64,000 nt of DNA, from assembly GCA_943735955.1 (NCBI GenBank), contig OX030956.1, positions 8,684,525-8,748,524 on the forward strand. Direction: 5' to 3'. This DNA is from Piscicola geometra. Taxonomy: Eukaryota; Annelida; Clitellata; Hirudinida; Piscicolidae. A program made the translations under genes and the position numbers. Below, one piece after another: positions 1 to 12,593 of this stretch; positions within the stretch are counted from its first letter, which is position 1; each line of letters opens with the position of its first letter. The notes beneath the pieces were generated by a model, which saw only the letters and a list, made by a program, of their open reading frames with translations, did no database searches and had not been told where the DNA came from.

Positions 1-110
1 TTTGGTAGTGAAAGGTTCCACTTCAATGGTTTGGACCCCAGGAACTCCCAGGATTGCCGTCTATGCTGAGTAGGACTTCTCCGAGATTTGCAGCAGATCG
101 CTGCCCCAGC
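1..110. repeat. Dispersed repeat fragment (family B)
   Basis: This stretch shares long imperfect blocks with 5770-5855 and 29945-30035, including TTTGGACCCCAGGA-like and AAGATTTGCAGCAGATCGC-like segments. It looks like a truncated copy of a non-autonomous transposon; no ORF is visible. The rest of 111-2163 is AT-rich with no gene that I can support. Confidence 0.5.
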
Positions 111-1562
111 TAGCTAAAGACGGTGTAAATTATGTAAAATGAATGTTAGATAAAAGTTCTCTAAATGAAATATCAAACTTTATGCGGATAAAGAGAAACT
201 ATGTGTGAAATGTACCATAAAACAATCTAGTTTTTTATAAACTTCAAACTATTTAATCCATTTTTTTCATGCACCTAATTGCGTAATTAACCAGTTTTAT
301 TCGATTTTTCACATTATTCTATATATGATGGTCATATTTGTAAAATTAGACTTGATTGATTTAATACGAAACAATCTTTAGACTTTTTTCATTAATTTTT
401 TTATATATTTACATTTTTTAATTATTTCATTTCTGTGTTATGCTATTTTTTAATCTACGGCACCTACCAATGCTACCACCTGGTAGCAAAGTCATATTTC
501 GTCGAAAACATTTGGATTTTAAAAATGTATTGTATATATTGGCTACTTGAGTTATAAATAAAAGATGTTTGAAAGTTGAAAAATGTCGTTTAAAAAATTC
601 GCGGTAGAATAAAGGTTAATAAATAAATAACCTATTTTTATATTTATAACACTAGCCAACAGCCATTTGTGTGTCTAAATATTTTTAAACTTATTTTATA
701 TGAAATTGATACCCTGAATTCAAACATGGCAGTAGTTTTTTCTAGCAGTTCGATTTTTTCCGATTTTCCCCAGAGGGAAAGACTCAGGTCTGCTAGGTCA
801 AGAGATGTAGTTGCACAGAGCTACAAAATCACCTTTATTCGTGTGAGTTAAAACATCAAAAAAAAAATTCTCGTCTTCAAATAGTTCTGGTAGTTAGTGA
901 AAGTTTGGTATCACCACTATTTCTGAATGAGTAACCGTGTGTCTAGCAGAAACTGAACCAGAATGAGTCTACTTACTATGGCAATTTCGTTTGATTTCAA
1001 TAATATTCATAAGAAAAAATTAACAATTTTTAAAATAGATTTAAGTTTTTTTCGAAACTATTGGCAATGCTAAATTTCAAAGTATTTTATCTTCCAGTAG
1101 TCACTGTTGTAAATGTTGTTCACACGTCTTACAGATCCAGTGTGGTACTCATGTTTTATCCTAATTATCAAGTTTAACATCATAGTAACCGAGATAAGCT
1201 TTCTTCATAAAATCACTCACAGTTGTTCTGTTTTCTTTTCATTTGTATTCTCCGCAAAGATAGCATAACACATCAGGATTATTTTTAAAAAAACTTTTTT
1301 AGTTGAAATCAATTTATTTATTATTTAAAAATGCAAATATAATAATTTTAAAATATATTTTTCAAGTTTAATACAAAAAATATATATTTCTGTTGCGCAG
1401 TGTTATTAAATATTGCAAAATATGGAGTAAAAACTGAAGATTAAAATGCAAATTATCTGAAAAACTAGAGCTGATAGAAGAAAAAGGATTTTATATTTGA
1501 AATCAGCACCTCAAATAGAGATAAAATCAGTTTTTAAATTCAAAATAAATATGTTTTTGTTT

Positions 1563-1626
1563 TGGCTTATGTATTCTTTATTGTTCAAGGCTTGACAGGC
1601 GCAAGCCATTTCAAAAATTACATTTT
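1563..1626 (-). repeat. Possible 3' fragment of the tRNA-derived SINE
   Basis: The segment around CTTTATTGTTCAAGGCTTGAC closely resembles 3964-4008, which lies in the 3' part of the SINE copy at 3940-4203. No tRNA-like head is present here, so it would be a 5'-truncated copy. Confidence 0.35.
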
Positions 1627-2163
1627 ACAACTAAAATTGACTTTCTAACACTTGGGTCTTTCGTTATTTAGATTGAAACGTCAATACGATAAATTAAAAT
1701 GGCTAATCATATCAAGAATACGCTGAGAAAATTCCTAGAACTCATACGTAAACCATAAGATTTCCGGCACTTCTACAAGATGCGCCACTCACTGACCTTC
1801 TGTGCATAGCTACTTGTGAGGCTTCTATTGGAAGTTCAGAAACCCAAAATTCTCCACTTCAGAAAATTTCTTTAATGAAATTTCCAAATTTTTCAATGAA
1901 AAATAAAATTACAGATGCATATTCTTTCTTTAAAACATTTTACGTTTTTCATCTTGATACGTCATCATACATAATAAATAACCTTTAGTTCTATAAAAAT
2001 TTCATTTATTAATATTAAAAACTAACTAAATTTGGAGGGAAATGAATAATTATATAAAAATAAATGTATGAAATAAAAAAAAGTCAGTTATCTTGCGAAA
2101 AAAATTGAAGGAAACACGTGTAAAAACTGTCATTTGAGACAAGAAAGTTCCACACACATTTCA

Positions 2164-3411
2164 ATGAAGCAGTTCTTTTTTTATGTTCTTCAAGGACTCT
2201 TTTTATGCATTGAAACATCAAGCCAGAACTCTAGAACTCACGCAGTTCTGAGTGGAGGGATTGTCATATCATTGGAAAGAGAAGATTTAGATACATTTGT
2301 GAACTTTGTGGAAAACCACATAAATAAGAAGCGCACTCACCAAATTCTGTTGATCTTGAAGGATCAAATAGCTAATAAATTTGAACTTATAAAAGACTTA
2401 ACAGTGAGGCACTGCAACATCATTGCTTCTAGCGAGGATGTCATCAACATTCAGCTGGAAACAGACGAAGATGTCAAACGACGAACTGAGAGTGTAGGCA
2501 ACAAAATCAGCGTCATTCAGATTTACGGCATTCCAGAGAGCACAGTGAAGGTGCAAGCCCAGTCACCGTATGATGTGTACGTTCTATGCCACTCCTTCGT
2601 TAAGGAAGAGTGGAAGATTACACCGGCGGACGATGACACGTCTCCCAGTCTTATCCACTTGCGGGTTAATAGCCCCTACAGTTTCAGCATCAACATAATG
2701 GCTAATGGACAACTCTTGAACAAAAATTTAATATTTTTTTCAATTAGGAATATTGATACGAACGTCTCCATAACTCAAAAAGGGCGCATAAACAGATTCA
2801 TTTTCGGAAAGCCAGATGTCGTTTTTGGCTACATGCAATTAGTGACAGGCTCAAGGCGCTACTTCACGCACTTAATATCCATCTCAGGAGACTATAAGAA
2901 AGCTGAAAGAACCAACAGGTTTTACTACTCCAACCTTATTGAGAAAGAACACAAGCAGATGAAAGCAGACTTTGCTTTCTCAGGAATTTTCAAAACAGCA
3001 GACGTCTCAAATACGGAAAGGTATGGGGTTCAAACGGAATTCGCTAACGGAGAAACCATAGAAATCGGTAAAGTATTCATTAATTTTTACCTTTACACGC
3101 CTCTGCACCTTGTGAACATTGTGACGGTCAAGGTGGTTCTGAAGAACGAAGATGTGAAATATGAGACTTTCTTCTACTTCGTCAACTCTGTACCGCCTAT
3201 CCTTGATAAGTATCCATTGAATGTAGATGATACAAAAGACGAAAGCTTTGACTACATCCTCAATAAATTCTCAACCACCGAATTCGAATACAAGCCTGAA
3301 AGCGTTGTAACAAAGGGTATATCTTCAATAGCTACTGCTCTTAGAAACAACTTTTGCTTCACTTTTGTCTTTGGCGCAATTTTTTTTAATAAATTAAAAT
3401 TTATATTCTAA
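2164..3411 (+). CDS. Secreted or anchored protein, weakly hemicentin-like (function unknown)
   Basis: This is an uninterrupted 415-codon frame with normal amino-acid composition, unlike the repeat-driven ORFs nearby. I chose the ATG at 2164 because the upstream in-frame start is only a TTG. The first ~20 residues (MKQFFFYVLQGLFLC...) look like a signal peptide, and the last ~20 are hydrophobic (NNFCFTFVFGAIFF), suggesting a membrane anchor or GPI signal. Residues ~30-60 (GGIVISLEREDLDTFVNFV) resemble the end of a von Willebrand A domain. A later GRINRFIFGKPDVVFG segment resembles the stretch that follows the VWA domain in hemicentins. That family link is weak and is my inference. Upstream exons could exist, since only the tail of a VWA domain would be present. 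A poly(A) signal follows at 3568. Confidence 0.5.
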   Translation: MKQFFFYVLQGLFLCIETSSQNSRTHAVLSGGIVISLEREDLDTFVNFVENHINKKRTHQILLILKDQIANKFELIKDLTVRHCNIIASSEDVINIQLETDEDVKRRTESVGNKISVIQIYGIPESTVKVQAQSPYDVYVLCHSFVKEEWKITPADDDTSPSLIHLRVNSPYSFSINIMANGQLLNKNLIFFSIRNIDTNVSITQKGRINRFIFGKPDVVFGYMQLVTGSRRYFTHLISISGDYKKAERTNRFYYSNLIEKEHKQMKADFAFSGIFKTADVSNTERYGVQTEFANGETIEIGKVFINFYLYTPLHLVNIVTVKVVLKNEDVKYETFFYFVNSVPPILDKYPLNVDDTKDESFDYILNKFSTTEFEYKPESVVTKGISSIATALRNNFCFTFVFGAIFFNKLKFIF

Positions 3412-3567
3412 TTATTAAAATATTTTTCTTTTGAACTCTTTTGAAAACTGAAAAAGAGATTTAGACACTTTCATTTAAAAATAATTATGAAAGTGTTGAA
3501 ATCAATACTTTTTTCCAATCTATTTAGTGTGGTCATAAAGTTATTTCCAGTATAATTCAATCAATCA

Positions 3568-3573
3568 AATAAA
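3568..3573 (+). terminator. Poly(A) signal AATAAA after the 2164-3411 ORF
   Basis: AATAAA occurs 157 bases after the stop codon in AT-rich sequence on the coding strand. It is a plausible 3' end for the single-exon gene, but such hexamers are common in AT-rich DNA. Confidence 0.35.
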
Positions 3574-3939
3574 TTTCTATAGTTCATTTAAAAAAGGTCA
3601 TCTAATATAGGAGTGCTGCATCGCTGCAATGGGTGTCGTTAAGGAATGCATGCGGGCCCCTGACAATAGCTTTGAAGATACTTTACAATCTAAGTCTTGA
3701 AGCGTAAAATGAAAAATCATTTTTATAAATTATAAGACAAAATTTTCAGACTTAAAAAATCAAAATGTAAAAAGTTAAATTGCGAGCTCTTAAATTGGGC
3801 CATCATATTCGTTACAGTTCGCCTTCTCCTCGTCCAACTATGCATAGTCATTATCTAGAACCTACCCATCTTTGCCTGTTGACACGTCTTCAACTTCTTG
3901 ACGGCCAACCAGCTTCCACCAGGCGTGTTTTTTTATATT

Positions 3940-4203
3940 TCACTTTTTTTTACTTTTTTTATCGTCTTTATTGTTCACAGCCTGACACACGCAGGCCATG
4001 TTACAATGGTTCTGAGAACCATGGTTCTTATGCGCCAAAGTCGCCACTCCACACGACGTACACATCTTTCAATGCATACGTCGCAAACACCGCATCATAT
4101 ACACTAGGTACATGATAGTTCACGGTTGCTTATCAGGGATTCGGACAGGCAACCTTTGAGTCGCAAGTCCGACGTCTACTATCTAAGCCATCCCCGCTCC
4201 CGT
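3940..4203 (-). repeat. tRNA-derived SINE, copy 1
   Basis: Read on the minus strand, the element starts GGAGCGGGGATGGCTTAGA, which contains an RNA polymerase III A-box-like TGGCTTAGATAGTAG (about 4175-4192). It continues to a B-box-like TGTCCGAATCC (about 4137-4150). The same head and body recur at 60660-60912. The 3' end is A-rich on the minus strand. This arrangement is that of a tRNA-derived SINE; it is not a functional tRNA because the acceptor stem does not close. Confidence 0.7.
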
Positions 4204-4628
4204 TTGTCTTGGGCGAGTGTCTCCAGCTTCGCCCAACTCTTCCTATCTTTTTAAGGCAAAGTTGTTACGACTCCAACAGGACTTTAATCAAGTATTCATC
4301 GATTTGTAAACGACACAAAGCATGGTTGGCTGCTAGAGCATGTTCCATTTTAGTTCGAATCTACCCGAGTCATCTAACACTTCTGCGATGAGGCCATCAG
4401 TGTCGCATTTAAAAAAACAGAATAGGAGTTCAAAACCACCTTTATTTATTTTTCAACTAATTTATTATAGATTCAATTAATAACTTTAATAGACCTATTT
4501 ATTAAGGGTGAACAGACCCGTAGCCAGAAGGAAGTCAAAGAAAGCTCTGTCTCTCTAACTACATTTTTCAATCTTCATCTTCACCTTAAACTCAAATTTG
4601 CGAGTTTAGTCTAGTTTCAATATTATTT

Positions 4629-5243
4629 GGGGCCATCCATGAAAGACGTCCACAATTTTTTTGTTTTTTTTACCCCCCCCCCTCCCCCCTTGTCCACTTT
4701 TGACTTAACCCCCCCCCCCCCCCCAGTTGTGGACGTCCAAAACATATAATTTACCGAACTTAAATCAATGAATATTTTGGGGAAATTTACAACAAAATGT
4801 GTTTACAAATATTTATTTACAAATTCCAATTATTTTCAGGAAAAATTGTTAATTAAATAATAACTATTCAAAATCGTTTTAGTAAATCAGTGTAATAAAA
4901 ATATAATAAAAAAATTATCCACCATCGTTCAATCAACAGAAAATTCTTAAGAATTTTTATTTGAGATTTTATTGTATTTGACAAATCAAACTTTAACAAC
5001 ATATTTAAAAAATAATATTCAAGCGTATTAATTATTATTGAACCTATCGTTTCTAAATATAACCTGTTTGTGAAAGATTTAGGTTTGCATCCCAACTCTT
5101 TTGTCATTAAACTAGAAGTATTTTGCACTAAATTTATGCAAAACTACTGCACTCAAAATACACTACGATGTGGATATCCACTTTGTCCTAAAACCCTCCC
5201 CCCTTGTCCACTTTTTGTGTGGACGTCTTTTGTGGATGACCCC
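4629..5243. mobile_element. MITE with ~26-bp imperfect terminal inverted repeats
   Basis: The left end reads GGGGCCATCCATGAAAGACG and the right end, reverse-complemented, reads GGGGTCATCCACAAAAGACG. Both continue into TCCACA. The interior is AT-rich with long poly-C/G runs and no transposase ORF, so it is non-autonomous. The flanks share only TTT, so the target-site duplication is unclear and I do not assign a superfamily. Confidence 0.65.
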
Positions 5244-5516
5244 TTTTCAGATTCAACGTTACCATTTATTCATTTGTTTCAATTTCATGGAAGTTAAATT
5301 GAAACAGATAATAATGGCGTCAAGAATATTTTTATGTATTCGCTTTGAACTAGAAATCCACAGAATTTTTTTTAAAAGCATATTCGTGGGAAAATGAATG
5401 ATTTTCAGGGGCTACTTGCAGAAGAAGGAAATTGTGACACTAGGTTTGTGGCGAGAAATGGAGATCATTAAAACTGCATATACTTGGAAGAGGTTGTCAC
5501 GAAATCGAGATCAAAG

Positions 5517-5600
5517 CATGGCGGTGATTCTGGGGGGGGGGGATCTTGGGGTCCGGACCCTCCCACTTTTATTAAAGGGGTCTGCCTTAATGTGGACCTC
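5517..5600. repeat. Divergent copy of a GGCGGCGATCC-type transposon end
   Basis: CATGGCGGTGATTCTGGGGG followed by a GGTCCGGACC core resembles the left end of the complete MITE at 27915-28062. A related GGACCCCC / GATCGCC segment lies at 5770-5855. Together they look like decayed copies; I could not find matching ends and duplications here. Confidence 0.4.
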
Positions 5601-6410
5601 TCCCTTTTTCCTATAAAAACATTTTAAACTTTTGTTCTGATGCGAACAGAATTTTTCATAGTAATACATTGTGAGTATGTGTAGTTATAGTTATATCTGT
5701 CTAAAACAAAACTATTCATTGCTTACTTGAATATTCGTATCAAAACAGAAATTTAAAAGGTTTTTTGTCTGGATCCCAGGACCCCCAAAGATAGCCCATG
5801 CTGGGTAGGACCTCCCCAAGATTTGCAGCAGATCGCCATCCCTGGATCAAAGGTAGGATCGCACAAATAACAGCAGCTTTCACAAAAGTGAAACCTCTCT
5901 GGAGGACACTGACGAAGGCTTGAGAAAAGTGGTTTATCTCAACGAGTAACGGCTATATTAAGCCAGTGCTTTATCGAACCAGTTACTTGTTTTTAAAGGC
6001 ACAGAGCTTGAAAACAATGGTTTTGCTAGCGTCGTTTGAGAATAATGCTGAATCTGATGGTGCTAAGATGGTGGTCAGTCTAGCAATCAGTCCTACCAAT
6101 GTCTTAGTCTTGTTTGTCTTTCGTCTTCCGGATAAGTCGAAACCGATAAGTTGCTGGTGTTTTATAGCCATTATAGAGGTCTAAACTAAACTTGATTAGG
6201 GTTCAGCCAGGTTTGTATTTACGAGTGAATAAACCGGAGAATGTGTTGGCGATGAGAGGTTTTTGGCATGGCAGTGTAAAGGCATTGATTGTTTGATTCC
6301 TCGCTGATTTCAACCGGAGCTTTTGATAATTGTCCTATCATTCAATCACTTGGGAGCCCAAACAGCTTGTCGACATTGCAGAGTTAACGTCTGCTTCACG
6401 TCTCAATAGT

Positions 6411-6570
6411 GATGGGCATAGTTTAACTAAATAGTTTCAAACTAATAGTTTAACTATTTTTTTCGTTTCTTGCATAGTTTAAGTAAAATAATATACTTTA
6501 GTTAAAATGACAATTTAACTAAAGTATTCCAGTTTACAACTAAATAGTTTAACTGAAATATTTTAGTTAG
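6411..6570. repeat. TAGTTTAACTAAA-rich short-motif repeat
   Basis: About 150 bases are built of shuffled copies of AGTTTAACTA / AGTTAAA in both orientations, beginning just after AGTGATGGGCA, a sequence that often starts hAT-type non-autonomous elements. No matching right end is visible, so it may be a truncated element or a local repeat. Confidence 0.35.
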
Positions 6571-7020
6571 CCCTTTTTTAAATGATGAATTTTAATTTTT
6601 TTAAATGCAATACAGTTGAAGTTTTTTATATTTTTCAAACCAAGTAGGGGAGACCGGGGCAAGATGACGAAGGTCTTATACTTTCAGTTTTTCAATAGTA
6701 AAGATCATGAAACGAACACTACTGGCTCTCCTACCTCCCTTTCTTTAAACAATAGTATGCAAACGCTGAAATCACTGTTTTTGTTTTAGTTGTGAAGCTT
6801 GGATTGTTTTCCGCGGTCACGTATAACTTTTATGCACGTTTAAATGAATACTGCTGCCGAAATAGGTAACATACTTCTATAAATAACTCTAATAACGATC
6901 AATTTACTTCTACAGCTTCCTTTTAGGCGCAGAAGATTTATACTTTTCGATCCACGGATGAAGGGTGACGAGCCAAGAACCCTTCAACAAACCCTCTTTT
7001 TACACCATTTGAAATTAATA

Positions 7021-7158
7021 ATTATGGCTAAGATAATGATAATGATGATTGTGATGATAATCATGATGATGAGGGTGATAAAGATGATGATGAGGAGGAC
7101 AAGGGTGATGATGATGAAGAGGGTAAGGATGATGATGATGATAATGATGATGATGATA

Positions 7159-7207
<49 letters not shown>

Positions 7208-7375
7208 GGATGAGGATGAGGATGAGGATGATGATGATGATGATGACGATGATGATGATGACGATGATGATGATGATGATGATGATAATGATGATGATGA
7301 TGATGCTGACGATGATGATGTTGCTGATAATGATGATGATGATGGTGGTGGTGGGGGTGGTGGTGATGATAGTGA
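7021..7375. repeat. (GAT)n microsatellite
   Basis: Nearly pure GATGAT repeats with AAT, GAG and GAC variants. It creates Met-rich and Ile-rich open frames on both strands that are not evidence of coding. Flanking 3412-7020 and 7376-8160 hold no gene that I can support. Confidence 0.95.
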
Positions 7376-8174
7376 TGGCGATTAGGATAATGATAATAAT
7401 GAAAGCTTCTACATGCACCTTAGTGGCAGTGTTTGGTATGTGGCCTGGTGCTGATGATGATGACGACGTGTGTCTGTGTGCGCTTGTGTGTGTCTGTATG
7501 TGTAAGGGTGTGGGTGTGTGTTTGTTTGAACCCGAAGGGCTAGTATAAACTGTCTCAGAAATGTTTGAAAGAGACAAACGAATGAAGAACCAATGAGTGA
7601 AGAGATAAATTCTAGATTTTGTACTTTACTAACTCGAGAAACAGATGGGTGTAGAAATGAAGGCATAGATGGATAAGTGGATGGAGAAGAAGAATAGAGA
7701 ATGGCTAGATGAGCGGGGCAACAGGCTTGTTTGGAATGTGTCATTATCGACTCAAGCGCATAATGAAGTGACTGTTTAACATTACTTTTTGTGCATTGAG
7801 CAATTTTTACGTTGTTATAACAGTGCTCGTGTTTGTTTCTTCTAATTTTAATAAAGAAAAAAGTTTAACCAATTTCAAGTCAATCTAATGTCGATCAATG
7901 AGTTAATCTCGATCAGACATGAGCCTGAAACAAGGCGAATGTCGAAGCTATGATAATCTATCGATCACCTTTCAAATACCTGTGTGGACGTTTTAAAGTC
8001 TCTTATCACAGCCTGAATCTTATTTGTAATTAAAGTTTTTATTCTCATTTTGATGCGTTATATGTTTCTTATGACAACAAATACTGTAAGTTGCGAAGGG
8101 AAAAAGCCTTCTGAAAATTAAGCCTCCTTATTAAAGTTATAACATTTATTTTTAGTAACATATTTGTATAGTTC

Positions 8175-8640
8175 AAATGTATTATATTTTATTTAATAAA
8201 TTTTATTTTACAAATTTAATAAATTTTATTTACAAAATTTAATAAATTTTCTTTAAAAAATTTAATAAATTTTATTTACAAAATTTAATAAATTTTATTT
8301 ACAAAATTTAATAAATTTTATTTACAAAATTTAATAAATTTTATTTACAAAATTTAATAAATTTTATTTACAAAATTTAATAAATTTTATTTACAAAATT
8401 TAATAAATTTTATTTACAAAATTTAATAAATTTTATTTACAAAATTTAATAAATTTTATTTACAAAAATTTAATAAATTTTATTTACAAAATTTAATAAA
8501 ATTTTTTTTTTTAATTAAATAAATTTTATTCAAAAAAGTTAATAAATTTTATTTAAAAAAGTTAATAAATTTTATTTAAAAAATTTAAAAAAAATTATTT
8601 TTTAAATTTAATAAATTTTATTTTTTAAATTTAATAAATG
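8175..8640. repeat. 23-bp AT-rich tandem array
   Basis: The unit ATTTAATAAATTTTATTTAC plus AAA (23 bp) is repeated about 20 times. The central copies are nearly identical, and both edges decay into shorter AATAAATTTTATTT variants. It has no coding content. Confidence 0.9.
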
Positions 8641-9198
8641 CAAAAAAAATTATTTTTACAACTTTAAACATTTTAACAATTTTATTTTAACAATTTTATA
8701 AATTTTATTTTAAACATTTAATAAACATTTATATATACAAATTAAGCCTCGTATGTGTGAAGATTTACATGATTCAAAATTTCATTTTAAGGTCATTCAA
8801 ATAAGGCCAGGTACAACAACCTAATCAGCGTTTGCAAATGTCTCAAAGTAATTGAAGAAATGTCAAGAATCTGCAGCTTCTTCACTTCTAAATCGCCTGT
8901 AGGCGTTAAGGATGGTCCCAAAATGTCAAGGAGTTCTCAGAAAGTGTTCAGTGTGCTTGTTCGTAATGTCAAATTACCATTATGACAAGCATTCATTCAT
9001 GATCACCGATTCATCGATTATGAACTCAGTATAAAATTTATTCCGTTCTCTATTCACTTTATTAACCCTTCAAGATGCTTCATGCTTCACAGTGCGAATG
9101 CCAAAGTGTTGTTCCATTTATGGGGTACTTGAGGTTATGAAAAGGCTGGGCGTGAATTATCATCATCACCATCACCATTATCATCATCATCATTATCG

Positions 9199-12100
9199 TC
9201 ATCTAGATCAACATCATCTAGATCAACATCATCTAAATCAACATCATCTAGATCAACATCATCTAGATCAACATCATCTAGATCAACATCATCTTGATCA
9301 ACATCATCTTGACCAACATCAGCTAAATCAACATCATCTAAATCAACATCATCTAAATCAACATCATCTAAATCAACATCATCTAAATCAACATCATCTA
9401 GATCAACATCATCCAAATCAACATCATCTAAATCAACATCATCTAAATCAACATCATCTAGATCAACATCATCTTGATCAACATCATCTTGATCAACATC
9501 ATCTTGATCAACATCATCTAAATCAACATCATCTAAATCAACATCATCTAAATCAACATCATCTTGATCAACATCATCTTGATCAACATCATCTTGATCA
9601 ACATCATCTTGATCAACATCATCTAAATCAACATCATCTTGATCAAAATCATCTTGACCAACATCATCTAGACCAACATCATCTAAATCAACATCATCTA
9701 AATCAACATCATCTAAATCAACATCATCTAAATCAACATCATCTAAATCAACATCATCTAAATCAACATCATCTAAATCAACATCATCTTGACCAACATC
9801 ATCTAGATCAACATCATCTTGATCAACGTCATCTTGATCAACATCATCTTGATCAACATCATCTTGATCAACAACATCTAAATCAACATCATCTTGATCA
9901 ACATCATCTTGATCAACATCATCTAAATCAACATTATCTAAATCAACATCATCTAGATCAACATCATCTTGATCAACATCATCTTGACCAACATCATCTA
10001 AATCAACATCATCTAAATCAACATCATCTAAATCAACATCATCTTGATCAACATCATCTTGATCAACATCATCTAAATCAACATCATCTTGATCAACATC
10101 ATCTTGATCAACATCATCTAAATCAACATCATCTAAATCAACATCATCTAAATCAACATCATCTAGATCAACATCATCTTGATCAACATCATCTTGACCA
10201 ACATCATCTAGACCAACATCATCTAGATCAACATCATCTAAATCAACATCATCTAAATCAACATCATCTAAATCAACATCATCTAAATCAACATCATCTA
10301 AATCAACATCATCTTGACCAACATCATCTAGATCAACATCATCTTGATCAACATCATCTTGATCAACATCATCTTGATCAACATCATCTTGACAAATATC
10401 ATCTAGATCAACATCATCTTGACCAACATCATCTAAATCAACATCATCTAAATCAACATCATCTAAATCAACATCATCTAAATCAACATCATCTTGATCA
10501 ACATCATCTTGATCAACATCATCTAAATCAACATTATCTAAATCAACATCATCTAGATCAACATCATCTTGATCAACATCATCTTGACCAACATCATCTA
10601 GACCAACATCATCTAGATCAACATCATCTAAATCAACATCATCTAAATCAACATCATCTAGATCAACATCATCTAGATCAACATCATCTTGATCAACATC
10701 ATCTAGATCAACATCATCTTGATCAACATCATCTGGATCAACATCATGTAAATCAACATCATCTAAATCAACATCATCTTGATCAACATCATCTTGATCA
10801 ACATCATCTTGATCAACATCATCTTGATCAACATCATCTAAATCAACATCATCTTGATCAACATCATCTTGACCAACATCATCTAGACCAACATCATCTA
10901 AATCAACATCATCTAAATCAACATCATCTAAATCAACATCATCTAAATCAACATCATCTAAATCAACATCATCTAAATCAACATCATCTAAATCAACATC
11001 ATCTTGACCAACATCATCTAGATCAACATCATCTTGATCAACGTCATCTTGATCAACATCATCTTGATCAACATCATCTTGATCAACAACATCTAAATCA
11101 ACATCATCTTGATCAACATCATCTTGATCAACATCATCTAAATCAACATTATCTAAATCAACATCATCTAGATCAACATCATCTTGATCAACATCATCTT
11201 GACCAACATCATCTAAATCAACATCATCTAAATCAACATCATCTAAATCAACATCATCTAAATCAACATCATCTTGATCAACATCATCTTGATCAACATC
11301 ATCTAAATCAACATCATCTTGATCAACATCATCTTGATCAACATCATCTTGATCAACATCATCTAAATCAACATCATCTAAATCAACATCATCTAGATCA
11401 ACATCATCTTGATCAACATCATCTTGACCAACATCATCTAGACCAACATCATCTAGATCAACATCATCTAAATCAACATCATCTAAATCAACATCATCTA
11501 AATCAACATCATCTAAATCAACATCATCTAAATCAACATCATCTTGACCAACATCATCTAGATCAACATCATCTTGATCAACATCATCTTGATCAACATC
11601 ATCTTGATCAACATCATCTTGACAAATATCATCTAGATCAACATCATCTTGACCAACATCATCTAAATCAACATCATCTAAATCAACATCATCTAAATCA
11701 ACATCATCTAAATCAACATCATCTTGATCAACATCATCTTGATCAACAACATCTAAATCAACATCATCTTGATCAACATCATCTTGATCAACATCATCTA
11801 AATCAACATTATCTAAATCAACATCATCTAGATCAACATCATCTTGATCAACATCATCTTGACCAACATCATCTAGACCAACATCATCTAGATCAACATC
11901 ATCTAAATCAACATCATCTAAATCAACATCATCTAGATCAACATCATCTAGATCAACATCATCTTGATCAACATCATCTAGATCAACATCATCTTGATCA
12001 ACATCATCTGGATCAACATCATCTAAATCAACATCATCTAAATCAACATCATCTAAATCAACATCATCTAGACCAATATCATCTAGATCAAAATCATCTT

Positions 12101-12593
12101 GATCAACATCATCTAGATCAACATCATCTAAATCAACATCATCTTGACCAACATCATCTTGACCAACATCATCTAAATCAACATCATCTAAATCAACATC
12201 ATCTAAATCAACATCATCTAAATCAACATCATCTAAATCAACATCATCTAAATCAACATCATCTAAATCAACATCATCTTGATCAACATCATCTTGATCA
12301 ACATCATCTAAATCAACATCATCTAAATCAACATCATCTAAATCAACATCATCTAAATCAACATCATCTAGATCAACATCATCTTGATCAACATCATCTT
12401 GACCAACATCATCTAGACCAACATCATCTAGATCAACATCATCTAAATCAACATCCTCTAAATCAACATCATCTAGATCAACATCATCTAAATCAACATC
12501 ATCTAAATCAACATCATCTTGACCAACATCATCTAGATAAACATCATCTTGACCAACATCATCTAAATCAACATCATCTAAATCAACATCATC
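9199..12593. repeat. 3.4-kb minisatellite of a 15-bp unit with higher-order structure
   Basis: About 226 head-to-tail copies of AACATCATCTAAATC and its variants (CTAGATC, CTTGATC, CTTGACC). Rare variants recur at fixed distances. ACGTC occurs at 9826 and 11041, ACAAC at 9871 and 11086, and ACATT at 9931 and 11146; each pair is exactly 1215 bp (81 units) apart. GACAAATATC recurs after 1230 bp (82 units). This shows a recent duplication of a block of about 1.2 kb. All indels are whole units, so one forward frame (QHHLN/QHHLD) stays open for 1182 codons. I read this as a by-product of a 15-bp period, not as a gene. Confidence 0.95.

Noticed and set aside
3780..4115. 111-codon plus-strand frame
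   Set aside because: It lies antisense over the tRNA-derived SINE.
4137..4200. Functional tRNA gene on the minus strand
   Set aside because: A and B boxes are present, but the acceptor and anticodon stems do not pair and the sequence runs on into a SINE body.
6958..7577. Met-rich and Ile-rich frames over the GAT repeat (both strands)
   Set aside because: Trivial translation of a microsatellite; the same holds for 14675-15020.
9199..12593. CRISPR-like array
   Set aside because: Direct tandem units without spacers, in a eukaryotic genome with introns.
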